Source: Sediminibacterium sp. Gen4
Lineage (GTDB): Bacteria; Bacteroidota; Bacteroidia; Chitinophagales; Chitinophagaceae
Length of the DNA stretch: 64,000 nt
Assembly (NCBI GenBank): GCA_013391385.1
Contig: JACBFI010000019.1
Coordinates: forward strand, 1-64,000
Direction of reading: 5' to 3'
Numbering within the stretch: the stretch's first letter is position 1; every line of letters begins with the position of its first letter. Positions 17,706-25,095 of the stretch are shown in pieces. A model generated the notes under the pieces. It searched no databases and was not told the origin of the DNA. It was given only the letters and a program-made list of their open reading frames with translations. The position numbers and the translations under genes are program-made.

Positions 17706-17777
17706 GGCCTCGTAGTACAATGGATAGTATAAGAGTTTCCGAAGCTCCAGATCCAGGTTCGATTCCTGGCGAGGCCA
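17706..17777 (+). tRNA. tRNA-Arg (anticodon CCG)
   Basis: A complete cloverleaf of about 72 nt. The acceptor stem is GGCCTCG/CGAGGCC, the D stem GTAC/GTAT, the anticodon loop TTCCGAA with anticodon CCG (reads CGG), the T arm CCAGG-TTCGATT-CCTGG, and the discriminator A. CCA is not encoded. The anticodon stem has one imperfect pair (A-C at its base). It lies between crtY and the convergent minus-strand gene block, with partial copies of itself on both sides. Confidence 0.93.
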
Positions 17778-17816
17778 CAGTGGTAAGAAATAAGAAGAAA
17801 TAAACAAGAAACAAGG

Positions 17817-17948
17817 ATTAATAATTTAATTATATCAGAGCGTTTCCGAAGCTCCAGATTCAGGTTCTCCGCCGCGGCGGATGACGAGGCCACAAGGGTA
17901 AGAAAGAAGAAAGAAGAAACAAGCATTAATAATTTAATTATATCAGAG
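17817..17948 (+). repeat. 108-bp direct repeat containing a 3' tRNA half
   Basis: The sequence ATTAATAATTTAATTATATCAGAG occurs at 17817-17840 and again at 17925-17948. Between them is a partial tRNA copy plus an AAGAAAGAAGAAA-type tract that mirrors the AAGAAATAAGAAGAAAT tract after the intact tRNA. The layout is a tandem duplication of the tRNA 3' half with its downstream flank. Confidence 0.7.
17837..17893 (+). pseudogene. 3' tRNA-Arg remnant with a palindrome in place of the T-loop
   Basis: AGAGCGTTTCCGAAGCTCCAG followed by ATTCAGGTTC repeats the anticodon arm and half of the T arm of the intact tRNA. The palindrome TCCGCCGCGGCGGA (17868-17881) then replaces the rest of the T arm, and CGAGGCCACA completes the acceptor end. 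The D arm and 5' acceptor strand are missing, so it cannot be a functional tRNA. Confidence 0.75.
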
Positions 17949-17971
17949 AGTTCAATTCTTAGTAGGGCTAG
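17949..17971 (+). pseudogene. Possible third, highly degenerate tRNA 3' end
   Basis: AGTTCAATTCTTAGTAGGGC after the second copy of the AT-rich flank resembles the T arm and acceptor end GGTTCGATTCCTGGCGAGGC, with several substitutions. The position, immediately after the repeated flank, supports the reading, but the match is short. Confidence 0.35.
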
Positions 17972-18052
17972 GAATAGAACGCTGATTTTCATGATTGGTT
18001 ATGATTTTTAGAACTTATCTGTGTCAATCATAAACAATCATAATTATCCGCG
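17970..18052. repeat. About 80-bp inverted repeat, ACGCAGATT family, copy 1
   Basis: The left arm is AGAACGCTGATTTTCATGAT, continuing TGGTTATGATT. The right arm is AATCATAAACAATCATAATT, continuing ATCCGCGTTCC. The arms are imperfect, with a loop of about 20 nt. It resembles two further copies at 20.3 and 56.9 kb and is the most degenerate of the three. The remaining bases to 18132 contain no ORF. Confidence 0.65.
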
Positions 18053-18132
18053 TTCCATATACGATTCAAACAGCTATCACTGTAAAATAACTTTCGAAAA
18101 GTTTGAACACTTTCCAAAAGTTCAGTTCATCA

Positions 18133-19320
18133 TTATTCATGAGGCAATCCCTTCAATCCAAAATACTTCCCTTTTGATGTCTCAATCACCGTTTTAATGT
18201 TTTTGAAATGATCTTCAGTTGGCGACAGGTTTACAAATTTTCCAACGATTCTTCTGTGTTTATAAATGATAATCGTATTCTCTACGTTAGGATCTATTTT
18301 GTTTAAATGCATTTCTGTTTCTTGATCATTCATGGATGGAACATAGGTGAGCGCTGTTCTTTGTAATTTCAATTCTTTCCCAAGAGCCTCTAGCAATTGC
18401 TGTCTGTCTGCGGCATTATAGTTTCTTTCATCGCCATATACAAAATAGGCTTTCAGTGAATCCTTATACTGCTCCGCACTAACTTCCAGAAATTGTAGCC
18501 ACTGTTTAATGGATGGCCAATTTGGTTTATTACCGGTATAAAATATGATGCCATGATAACGTCCGTATTTACAAACCGGGCAAGCCCTGCTGCCCTTATC
18601 GGGGCCATAAGCATGATAAGGTATGAAGGAAGGTTGATCTTGTCCAATAGAAAGTCCGGATTCCTTGGGTAAGTCTTTTGTGGCAGGATGATTAGGAATA
18701 TTGAGTCCTAGTATAATATCATGTTCTGCTACCTGCACTTTTCCATTCAGCAGTACGCGAAGTATACCATTTCCACCTCTTTCCTCTAAAGGGTATTGTT
18801 TTTTGTGTTGTATTAAAAACGGATCTTCATCGAATACAAGATCATCCACATAATACGGATTTACCAGAGTAGGTTCTTTTATCAGTACATGGATATGTGC
18901 AGGCATTTTTTCGTTTGGATAAGGTGCAGGTCTTAAAGTATGAATCTTATACTGTCCATTGCTGTCGGATCTCACCCATCCGCGTAAATAACCGTGTTGG
19001 TTGCCCTTTTTAGTTTTGTTGCTGTATAAACCCTTGGCATCCGTATGCCAATAATAGATGAGGATATTGGGTGCGGGCGTTTTTCCATCAGCTTGAAATA
19101 CCCGTCCTGTGACAATCAGTTTTTGAGCATTTTCATACCATCCGGCACTAGTATCTGAAGATTCAATCTTATCCGGTATTCCTTCAAACATCAGTTCACA
19201 GGTTTCACAATTGCCGCCTACCGGAACCGTTTCTTTTTTTTGCTGGGTAGGTTGTGCCTCACAGGATGAGAATGTCAATATGCTAATGAGTGTGAGAGAA
19301 GAAAAATAGTTGGACATCAT
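18133..19320 (-). CDS. Lipoprotein with intradiol-dioxygenase-like domain plus thioredoxin-like C-terminus
   Basis: A 395 aa exported protein with a lipobox at Cys20 (ILTFSSC). Residues about 65-210 match the intradiol ring-cleavage dioxygenase fold, with the expected iron ligands visible (Tyr99 in GLYS, Tyr134 in APYP, His142 and His144 in PAHIH). Residues about 240-390 look like a thioredoxin/peroxiredoxin-like region with CPVC at 247-250; a second CxxC (CETC, 38-41) lies near the N-terminus. Extracytoplasmic intradiol-like proteins are known but their substrates are mostly unknown. Fusion with a redox-like domain is unusual. The catalytic role is uncertain. Confidence 0.75.
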   Translation of the reverse strand: MMSNYFSSLTLISILTFSSCEAQPTQQKKETVPVGGNCETCELMFEGIPDKIESSDTSAGWYENAQKLIVTGRVFQADGKTPAPNILIYYWHTDAKGLYSNKTKKGNQHGYLRGWVRSDSNGQYKIHTLRPAPYPNEKMPAHIHVLIKEPTLVNPYYVDDLVFDEDPFLIQHKKQYPLEERGGNGILRVLLNGKVQVAEHDIILGLNIPNHPATKDLPKESGLSIGQDQPSFIPYHAYGPDKGSRACPVCKYGRYHGIIFYTGNKPNWPSIKQWLQFLEVSAEQYKDSLKAYFVYGDERNYNAADRQQLLEALGKELKLQRTALTYVPSMNDQETEMHLNKIDPNVENTIIIYKHRRIVGKFVNLSPTEDHFKNIKTVIETSKGKYFGLKGLPHE

Positions 19321-19384
19321 GAATTTTTGCTACAAAATTCCTGTCAATGCAGTCGCCCGACAAATGCGATGTTATAAGATGAGT

Positions 19385-20203
19385 TTATATTGTTGTATCC
19401 TGAGTGATGGAACCCATTACCCGTTTAAAATCAGATGCATAATTTCTACTTAGACGTAATAATGTTTGGTCTTTTAACACAATATCATAATCGCCATTCT
19501 GCCGCGAGCGGAAAGAAGCGATCTGTTGGGTGTTTACAATGGTAGATTTATGGATACGTATAAACTGATCAGACTGTAATTCCTCCTGTATCTTTCCGAG
19601 CGTACTTTTATGTAAGTATTTTCTGGATGGGGTATGTATCACGACGTAAGGGGGACTTGACTGAATATGCTGTATCTCTTGTTTGGTTACCAGAATTTTT
19701 TGATGACCCTCATGTACAAGAAGGTTAGGGTTATATAAGTGAACTTTATTAATAGGTAATGAGGGCTTCATTACAGCCTCTTGAGATTTTGAGGGCTTGA
19801 AAAAGAAAGGAAGACCATATAACAATAAGAGCGAATACCCATTTTCTGAAAAACTGAATCCCATGCCTTTCCAAAAAAGAAATCTTTGTTCATAAAAAAT
19901 GCTTGAGATCAAATCGATCCATACAGCACTTACCAGTAGATGAGCTCCAACCAGGAAAAAATAGAGTAAAAGTTGATGTTTGAAAGATAAAGACTCTTTT
20001 TTCAGTATTTTATTTTGAAGTATACAAAATGGAATAAACCACCACCAAAAACTGCTGAATAAAAAAGATTCCGAAAAATAGTAAGCTGAATCAGTGAAAA
20101 CTGTTTGGCTAAAGTCTTTTATAAGTGTAAAAAGGAACCCGACCGAAACAAGTATGATGGCTAAAGAATGAGATGAAATTTTTTGATGAAACTTAAGTTC
20201 CAT
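19385..20203 (-). CDS. Membrane-anchored LytTR-family transcription regulator
   Basis: A 272 aa protein. The N-terminal half has about four hydrophobic segments (residues 12-30, 48-62, 78-100, 120-135). The C-terminal 100 residues form a LytTR DNA-binding domain with ILVTKQEIQHIQSSPPYVVIHT, FIRIHKSTIVN and a closing LKDQTLLRLSRNY. It lacks a receiver domain, so the signal is probably sensed by the membrane part. It is 64 nt downstream of nothing coding on its strand, with the inverted-repeat element in its upstream gap. The target genes are unknown. Confidence 0.85.
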   Translation of the reverse strand: MELKFHQKISSHSLAIILVSVGFLFTLIKDFSQTVFTDSAYYFSESFLFSSFWWWFIPFCILQNKILKKESLSFKHQLLLYFFLVGAHLLVSAVWIDLISSIFYEQRFLFWKGMGFSFSENGYSLLLLYGLPFFFKPSKSQEAVMKPSLPINKVHLYNPNLLVHEGHQKILVTKQEIQHIQSSPPYVVIHTPSRKYLHKSTLGKIQEELQSDQFIRIHKSTIVNTQQIASFRSRQNGDYDIVLKDQTLLRLSRNYASDFKRVMGSITQDTTI

Positions 20204-20290
20204 AGCTGATACTTTAATATCTCATTTAAAAGTAAGTAGTTTTTAAAAATTATTACTAGGAGGGATGTTAATTCTTCAGTAAGGTTAAAA

Positions 20291-20377
20291 ATGGGACGCA
20301 GATTGTTATGATTAGTTATGATTTTATAAGACTTTATCTGCGTAAATCATAACTAATCATAACAATCTGCGTCCCAT
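20291..20377. repeat. Perfect 33-bp inverted repeat, ACGCAGATT family, copy 2
   Basis: The arms 20291-20323 and 20345-20377 are exact reverse complements over 33 bp, with a 21-nt loop. The left arm begins ATGGGACGCAGATTGTTATG. Both this copy and copy 1 are followed by ATACGATTCAA, so the family extends a little beyond the arms. The perfect arms suggest a recent or conserved element. It encodes no protein and has no T-tract. Confidence 0.85.
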
Positions 20378-20395
20378 TATACGATTCAATAAAAA

Positions 20396-20770
20396 TCACT
20401 GTACCCAATAATCCACCACTGTTACTTTTTCAAGTAACCCCGGTAACAGTTTGGTGAAAGCTACATGAGCAGGGTGAACGAGGTAATCGTCACGATCTTT
20501 TTCACTTGAAAAAGTGAGCAGGAAACAATGGGTAAGACCGTTGTTGAGTTTCTCAGGGCTATTATTCTCTCCCCATTCAAATCTCTTAATGGTCTTTATT
20601 TGATTCGGTAATTCTTTGAATCCACGAACTACTTTACCAATAGCAGCTGAATCTGCTTTTGCCGTCCAGCCAAATAGTACTACATGGCGTAGTTCTTTGG
20701 TATTGTTTTGGGATTTGCCGTTTACAGAAACGAATACAAGTAATACCCAACAGAATATCATTTTTTTCAT
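20396..20770 (-). CDS. Secreted Dabb-family (stress-responsive A/B barrel) protein
   Basis: A 124 aa protein with a signal peptide (MKKMIFCWVLLVFVSVNGKSQ) and one ferredoxin-like Dabb domain, recognised by ELRHVVLFGW, FEWGENNSPEKLNNGLTHCFLLTFSSEKDRDDYLVHPAHVAF and the final VTVVDYWV. I prefer ATG 20770 to the GTG two codons upstream. Dabb proteins include small cyclases and many of unknown role; export is the notable point here. Confidence 0.82.
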   Translation of the reverse strand: MKKMIFCWVLLVFVSVNGKSQNNTKELRHVVLFGWTAKADSAAIGKVVRGFKELPNQIKTIKRFEWGENNSPEKLNNGLTHCFLLTFSSEKDRDDYLVHPAHVAFTKLLPGLLEKVTVVDYWVQ

Positions 20771-20783
20771 AAACACATTATTG

Positions 20784-20818
20784 ATGGCTCAAAGCTCAAG
20801 GCTCAAAGCTCATAGCTA
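20784..20818. repeat. Word-repeat spacer (GGCTCAAAGCTCAA)
   Basis: Three near-copies of GGCTCAAAGCTCA in a row fill the gap between the Dabb gene start and the stop of the next minus-strand gene. It is a small member of the word-repeat class. Confidence 0.45.
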
Positions 20819-21172
20819 ATACATCGCATGCACCATTGCCAAACTTTCCCTCGCCATTTGACTATTGTATTCAAACGTAAGCTGTTTGTGATTAATAGTA
20901 TCTACAATCGTTCCAATGAAACAGAGTCCTGCAGTGAAAAGGTATAACAAACCCATTCCATTTTGTCTGACCATGAATCTTTGTACCCCTGCTACCAGTA
21001 CAAAGCCAAGTATACAGCCGAGTAGTATCTGATCGGTTTTTCTTCTTTTGCCATTATAAACTGCTATGAAGTTTTGCAGTCTTTCAGGTGATAGATCTGC
21101 AGTAAGGTTTTGTAAATACACCAGCTCTTCACCTTCAAGAGCGGGGATCAGATTGTACAGGTTGGGTTTCAT
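20816..21172 (-). CDS. Small membrane protein, TM2-domain-like
   Basis: A 118 aa protein with two hydrophobic hairpin segments (KTDQILLGCILGFVLVAGVQRF and GLLYLFTAGLCFIGTIVDTI) separated by a short loop, the layout of the TM2 domain family. The N-terminal 45 residues are soluble. Its start overlaps the DUF2752 gene upstream by 38 nt, so the two are translationally linked. The function is unknown. Confidence 0.7.
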   Translation of the reverse strand: MKPNLYNLIPALEGEELVYLQNLTADLSPERLQNFIAVYNGKRRKTDQILLGCILGFVLVAGVQRFMVRQNGMGLLYLFTAGLCFIGTIVDTINHKQLTFEYNSQMARESLAMVHAMY

Positions 21173-21398
21173 GTTGTTTGCGTAAAGGTTGTATGAGTTG
21201 CTTTATCCTTATAAATATAATGATTACTCCCACAATTCCCAATGGATGATGATGAAAGGAAGCCCTAAAACGAAAATGCAAGGCATCATGAATGGCATGT
21301 CCAATACCACACCCCGGACATTTACCCAAACCTAATAGCCGTGAGGGGCAAAATGATTGCTGACCTCCCGTATCAGGCAAAAAGAACAATAAGATCAA
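21135..21398 (-). CDS. DUF2752 family protein, non-ATG start
   Basis: At least 87 aa. The segment CPSRLLGLGKCPGCGIGHAIHDALH is the DUF2752 signature, with paired cysteines, followed by a hydrophobic helix. No ATG or GTG exists in frame. TTG at 21398 gives the listed protein, while the frame is open upstream to about 21461 (through HIELIFWISA), abutting the marC stop. Translation may therefore be coupled to marC. DUF2752 genes commonly neighbour TM2-domain genes, as here. Confidence 0.7.
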   Translation of the reverse strand: MILLFFLPDTGGQQSFCPSRLLGLGKCPGCGIGHAIHDALHFRFRASFHHHPLGIVGVIIIFIRIKQLIQPLRKQHETQPVQSDPRS

Positions 21399-21461
21399 TG
21401 CGCTGATCCAGAAAATGAGTTCGATATGTTTGCGGATGTATCGGATATTTTGAAGTTCGGA

Positions 21462-22040
21462 TTACTTTCCGAAAGCAGCAATATTGCTACTAAAGATTTT
21501 CACTGCGATGGCTAATAGAATAACGCCAAAGAATTTACGAACTGCCAACAAACCGGCTTGTCCAAGAGCACGTTCTATCACTTTCAAAGACTTTAAAACA
21601 ATATAAACCACCACCAAATTGATCAAAATGCCACTGAGAATATATAATTCTTCATAGTTGGCTTTTAGCGACATGACAGTAGTAAGTGTACCGCTACCCG
21701 CAATAATGGGGAAAGCAATAGGCACTACCGATCCTGATTTGGCATCTTTATCTCCTTTAAAAATCTCGTGTCCTAATACCATTTCCAATCCCAATAAAAA
21801 AATCACAACAGAACCGCCTACTGCAAAAGAACGGATGTCTAATCCCAGAATCTTTAAAAATGCTTCTCCTGCAAACAGAAAAAGAATCATCAAAACGCCT
21901 GATATTAAAGTGGCTTGTGTAGAACGTATGCCACCCATCTTTTCCTTCAAAGAGATCAACAATGGAATCGATCCCACAATATCAATCACCGCAAACAAAG
22001 TAAAAGTAATGGTCAGCAGATGGTCGAGTTGGAAGGTCAT
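21462..22040 (-). CDS. MarC-family integral membrane protein
   Basis: A 192 aa inner-membrane protein with six hydrophobic segments. LFAVIDIVGSIPLLISLKEKM, the FAVGGSVVIFLLGLEMVLG helix, and VVPIAFPIIAGSGTLTTVMSL are characteristic of MarC/UPF0056. The family is not the multidrug-resistance determinant it was named for, and its biochemical function is unknown. It heads a three-gene minus-strand group with DUF2752 and TM2-like genes. Confidence 0.88.
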   Translation of the reverse strand: MTFQLDHLLTITFTLFAVIDIVGSIPLLISLKEKMGGIRSTQATLISGVLMILFLFAGEAFLKILGLDIRSFAVGGSVVIFLLGLEMVLGHEIFKGDKDAKSGSVVPIAFPIIAGSGTLTTVMSLKANYEELYILSGILINLVVVYIVLKSLKVIERALGQAGLLAVRKFFGVILLAIAVKIFSSNIAAFGK

Positions 22041-22069
22041 GGTGGTGGAAGTTTAGACTAAGGTAGGTA

Positions 22070-22164
22070 AAACTGTGAATTGTGAATGGTCAATTGTCAA
22101 TTGTGAATTGTCAATAATGAATAGTAGAAAATAAGCTGATAACTTATAATTCACCATTCACATC
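22070..22164. repeat. Word-repeat hairpin (GTGAATTGTCAATT words)
   Basis: Tandem words TGTGAATTGTGAATGGTCAATTGTCAATTG are followed about 60 nt later by their approximate complement TTCACCATTCAC. It shares words with the crtZ-crtY spacer. It lies between marC and the CWC gene, both on the minus strand. Confidence 0.55.
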
Positions 22165-22166
22165 AC

Positions 22167-22385
22167 TCAAAATCTAAACACATGATTCCTCACCAACTTA
22201 TACTCAAACTGCAATGCTTCCAGACAGTTTTTACAGAGGCAGTCTGTGTATTTACTCTCAATATAAACACGTTCCTCATAACTGAGTTTAGGTACGCTAC
22301 ATTGACAGGCAGGAATATTACCCACCTTACACTCAAATGTTTTAGTGCAACGCGGACAATGTTTGATTTCGTGTTTGTGTGTCAT
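22167..22385 (-). CDS. Cysteine-rich CWC family small protein
   Basis: A 72 aa protein with ten cysteines in paired motifs: HCPRCTKTFECKVGNIPACQC and YTDCLCKNCLEALQ. This is the Cys_rich_CWC pattern, a probable zinc-binding small protein of unknown function. It lies downstream of the BtuB-like receptor on the same strand, separated by a word-repeat hairpin. Confidence 0.8.
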   Translation of the reverse strand: MTHKHEIKHCPRCTKTFECKVGNIPACQCSVPKLSYEERVYIESKYTDCLCKNCLEALQFEYKLVRNHVFRF

Positions 22386-22396
22386 GGAAGAAAATT

Positions 22397-22535
22397 ATGC
22401 TAAGTGAAAAGTCAAAGGTGAAAAGTCAAAAGGAGTGATAAGTATGGTAACTCATTTGTACTACTATTTGCTATGAACCATAAGCCATTAGCCAAAATCT
22501 AACCTTTCACTTTTGACTTTTCACTTTTGATTTAT
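22397..22535. repeat. Word-repeat hairpin (GTGAAAAGTCAAA words)
   Basis: The left arm has tandem AAGTGAAAAGTCAAAGGTGAAAAGTCAAAAGG. The right arm, near 22500-22535, is its complement: TTTCACTTTTGACTTTTCACTTTTGA. Between them lie CATAAGCCATTAGCC words from another vocabulary. The right arm abuts the stop of the BtuB-like gene. Confidence 0.65.
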
Positions 22536-24451
22536 CACCAATTAAACGTCACCCCAGTATTGAATAAAAATGGGATAGCATTAAACCCGCGTGCGTCAAA
22601 GAATTTTTTGCCGGTAATATTTTGTGCATCGGCAAAGAAGCGAACGCTGTTATTCAGTACATAATCTGCTGAAGCACCGAGAATAAAATAAGATGGTAAT
22701 GAAACATCGGCTCTTCTGAATCCGCCTATATCAAAACGTTGACTTACATATTTTCCGGTAACAGCCACATTCAAACCTTTGCACAGATCTACATTGGCGC
22801 TGATATTGACATGATGTTTGGGTCTGCGTAAAAGATAATCGTAAGTAACAGTGTCTTTCGTAGTCAAACGGTTTTGAGTTACTTCTTCGCTTAATAGCAA
22901 AGTATAGTTGGCAGTAATACCTGCTTTTTTGCCCAGTCTGGCATTCATTTCCCATTCCAAACCATTGACAATCTGTTTTACATAATTGAAATAGTTGAAC
23001 GTGATATAGTTGTAGTCAATACCGTTATTGATCTTTCTATTAAAATAGACAAGTCGAGTACTCAGTTGTTTGTTTTGATAGCTGACGCCTGCTTCATAGT
23101 TCACAGATTTTTCTGCTTTCAAGTTGGCATTCAAACTCAACTGGTATAATGAAGGTGTTTTGAATCCACTTGAAATACTACCAAATACACGTACGGCATC
23201 ATTGATATTATAAGAAGGATTGAAAGTATAAGTAGCATTGTTGCCATAACGAGAATGATCGTTATAACGTCCGCCTAATTCGATATTCAGTTTCTTATCA
23301 GTACTACTATAGATCAATGAACCATATAAGGCGGTTTGTGACATAGAGGTATCACGAAACCTGCTTCTGAATGGACCAAATGAGCTGATCGCGAAATAGT
23401 CTTGGTTGTAGGACCCATAGCGATAATCAATACCTGTGAGCAATGTGAAACCTGCGCCAAGTTTCACTGAACTGTACAATTCAGCAAACTGAGAAATAGC
23501 GTTATAACTATTGTCTTCAAAAATGGTACTGGTTCTATGTGCACTATCGTTTCTGTAATTGCGTCCGAGTTCGCTGTATTGATAGTTTCCGGTCAATGCA
23601 AAAACACCTTTTTTATACTGAAAACCTGTACCGCTGATCAATGATGTATTATTGATGTTGTAGTCGCGGTCATCATTGAATACCCCTGCATCAATACCTG
23701 TTTTGTATTGACTGTGCATTATAAATGTTTTGAACATCAGGTGATTATTGGCTTGATACATCAATTGCGCGCTCGCCACAGAACCATCATAACGGTCGTT
23801 GTCATAATTACGGATACCCGTACTATCATAGGCAGATGAAAATCCATTCGTAAATAAACGTGCATAACGGGCAGTGTAAGTGAATTTATTTTTCTTACCA
23901 TACAACTGTATATTATTACGGGAAGTACCCAGATTACCCTGACTCAAAGTAGCTTTAACATTGAATGCTTTTTGCGCATCTTTTTTCACGGTTATGATAT
24001 TCACTACCCCCGCAATGGCATCGCTACCATATAGCGTAGATTGAGCACCTCTGCACACTTCAATTCTTTCTACATCATTGATGGAAAAAAGATTGAGGTC
24101 AAAATCTGTAGTAATGGTAGAAGGGTCATTCAACGGAATCCCATCCATCATGATCAATGTACGACCGGGAGAAGCTCCGCGCATATACACAGTTTGAACG
24201 CTACCGATATTATTGAAAGCACCATTGATGGTGATACCAGCTTGTTCATTGAGTAACTGGGAAATGGTCTTACCACCGCTTTTTTCGATTTGTGCTTTGG
24301 TGATCACGGAGATCACTTTGCCGGTAGTACTTTGTTTCTGTTCAATTTTGTTGGCAGTTACCACTACTTCATCAAGGGTAACAGTGTCTTTTTGTGCAAA
24401 TACCTGGGTGCCAGACAGCAGGCATGCAAGGAGCGTAATTGTTTTGCTCAT
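22535..24451 (-). CDS. btuB: TonB-dependent vitamin B12 receptor, BtuB-like
   Basis: A 638 aa outer-membrane receptor with a signal peptide (MSKTITLLACLLSGTQVFA). The N-terminus has a TonB box-like VTLDEVVVTANK. The plug domain contains QSTTGKVISVITKAQIEKSGGKTISQLL and VERIEVCRGAQSTLYGSDAIAGVVNIIT. A 22-strand barrel ends in aromatic NTGVTFNW. Length and sequence are BtuB-like. The assignment to cobalamin is strongly supported by the cobalamin riboswitch in its leader. It imports corrinoids with TonB energy. Confidence 0.9.
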   Translation of the reverse strand: MSKTITLLACLLSGTQVFAQKDTVTLDEVVVTANKIEQKQSTTGKVISVITKAQIEKSGGKTISQLLNEQAGITINGAFNNIGSVQTVYMRGASPGRTLIMMDGIPLNDPSTITTDFDLNLFSINDVERIEVCRGAQSTLYGSDAIAGVVNIITVKKDAQKAFNVKATLSQGNLGTSRNNIQLYGKKNKFTYTARYARLFTNGFSSAYDSTGIRNYDNDRYDGSVASAQLMYQANNHLMFKTFIMHSQYKTGIDAGVFNDDRDYNINNTSLISGTGFQYKKGVFALTGNYQYSELGRNYRNDSAHRTSTIFEDNSYNAISQFAELYSSVKLGAGFTLLTGIDYRYGSYNQDYFAISSFGPFRSRFRDTSMSQTALYGSLIYSSTDKKLNIELGGRYNDHSRYGNNATYTFNPSYNINDAVRVFGSISSGFKTPSLYQLSLNANLKAEKSVNYEAGVSYQNKQLSTRLVYFNRKINNGIDYNYITFNYFNYVKQIVNGLEWEMNARLGKKAGITANYTLLLSEEVTQNRLTTKDTVTYDYLLRRPKHHVNISANVDLCKGLNVAVTGKYVSQRFDIGGFRRADVSLPSYFILGASADYVLNNSVRFFADAQNITGKKFFDARGFNAIPFLFNTGVTFNW

Positions 24452-24582
24452 TGTTGTTTGTTAAAAGGTTGAACAATGAGCTTTCAGGAAATTTTAAAAA
24501 ACGGAGAAACATAAATAGCCGCTGCAGACAGCATTTACATTCCATGCTTTTCACCCGAAAGCCGTGAATGAACGTTTGTGTC

Positions 24583-24830
24583 TGGCAGGTCTTCTGGCTT
24601 GTTCTCTGTCATTGAACCTTCCCATCCCGATTGCATCGGGACAGTGGTTAGTAGAAATGACAGCGATGAGAGAGCAAATGGCTAATGGGTCATGGCAAAT
24701 ATTCTATAAGCTATGATCTATTAGCTATAAGCAAACCACCCAAGAACTTACAGCTACGGGGATAGCGCCGGATTCACACCGGACTTCCCTTTTAATCCCG
24801 CATATAGCGAGAACCAAATACGGTAGCAAA
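24583..24830 (-). ncRNA. Cobalamin (AdoCbl) riboswitch upstream of btuB
   Basis: Read on the minus strand, the leader contains GGGAAGTCCGGTGTGAATCC-GGCGCTATCCCCG-TAGCTGTAAG (core), CCACT...GGGAAGG, and GAGAACAAGCCAGAAGACCTGCC (3' B12 box). All are in canonical order, ending 132 nt before the btuB ATG. Binding of B12 would reduce expression of the receptor. Two arms carry unusual filler: a TCCCGATTGCATCGGGA palindrome (24625-24641) and a word-repeat stretch (24677-24732). Confidence 0.93.
24677..24732. repeat. Word-repeat filler inside the riboswitch variable arm
   Basis: GGCTAATGGGTCATGGC and CTATAAGCTATGATCTATTAGCTATAAGC words sit in the variable arm of the cobalamin riboswitch. They share vocabulary with the hairpin at 24.9-25.07 kb. 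The conserved riboswitch core on both sides is intact. Confidence 0.55.
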
Positions 24831-24890
24831 AGTAGGGGCTCCTTTGTTTTCTGAAAATTAAGTTTTACACGGGAGGGGGAAAAGTGGGGG

Positions 24891-25065
24891 CATAGTCCAT
24901 GGCATATGGGTCATAGCTTATGGCTAATAGTTCATGGCAATAGATGATAGCTAATGGTAAAGAGATTGCAAAGATTATTACTCGTTTCAAAATGTTTTTC
25001 TACTATTCGCCATGACCCATACGCCATATGCTATGGACCATGGACTACCAACCATTCACCATCTT
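24891..25065. repeat. Long word-repeat hairpin upstream of the second permease
   Basis: The left arm (24891-24957) has CATAGTCCATGGCATATGGGTCATAGC and related words. The right arm (25003-25050) carries the complement: CATGACCCATACGCC and CATATGCTATGGACCATGGACTA. The loop is about 45 nt. It forms the spurious N-terminal extension of the permease frame. Confidence 0.7.
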
Positions 25066-25095
25066 TCCTTACATTTAACACCATATCAATTCATT

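Noticed and set aside
17595..17971. Genomic-island attachment site with an adjacent integrase
   Set aside because: The tRNA fragments would fit att sites, but no integrase or mobile gene is found in the window; kept only as a possibility under findings.
17577..17992. Two minus-strand ORFs across the tRNA region (starting near 17807 and 17992)
   Set aside because: They run antisense through a complete tRNA and its remnants; residues are composed of repeat sequence.
21462..22040. Multidrug resistance function for MarC
   Set aside because: The family is named after mar but its members are not established drug transporters.
24891..25065. Considered as a CRISPR array or tandem-repeat locus because of repeated 7-10 nt words
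   Set aside because: There are no regular repeat-spacer units, no cas genes nearby, and the words form hairpin arms rather than spaced direct repeats.
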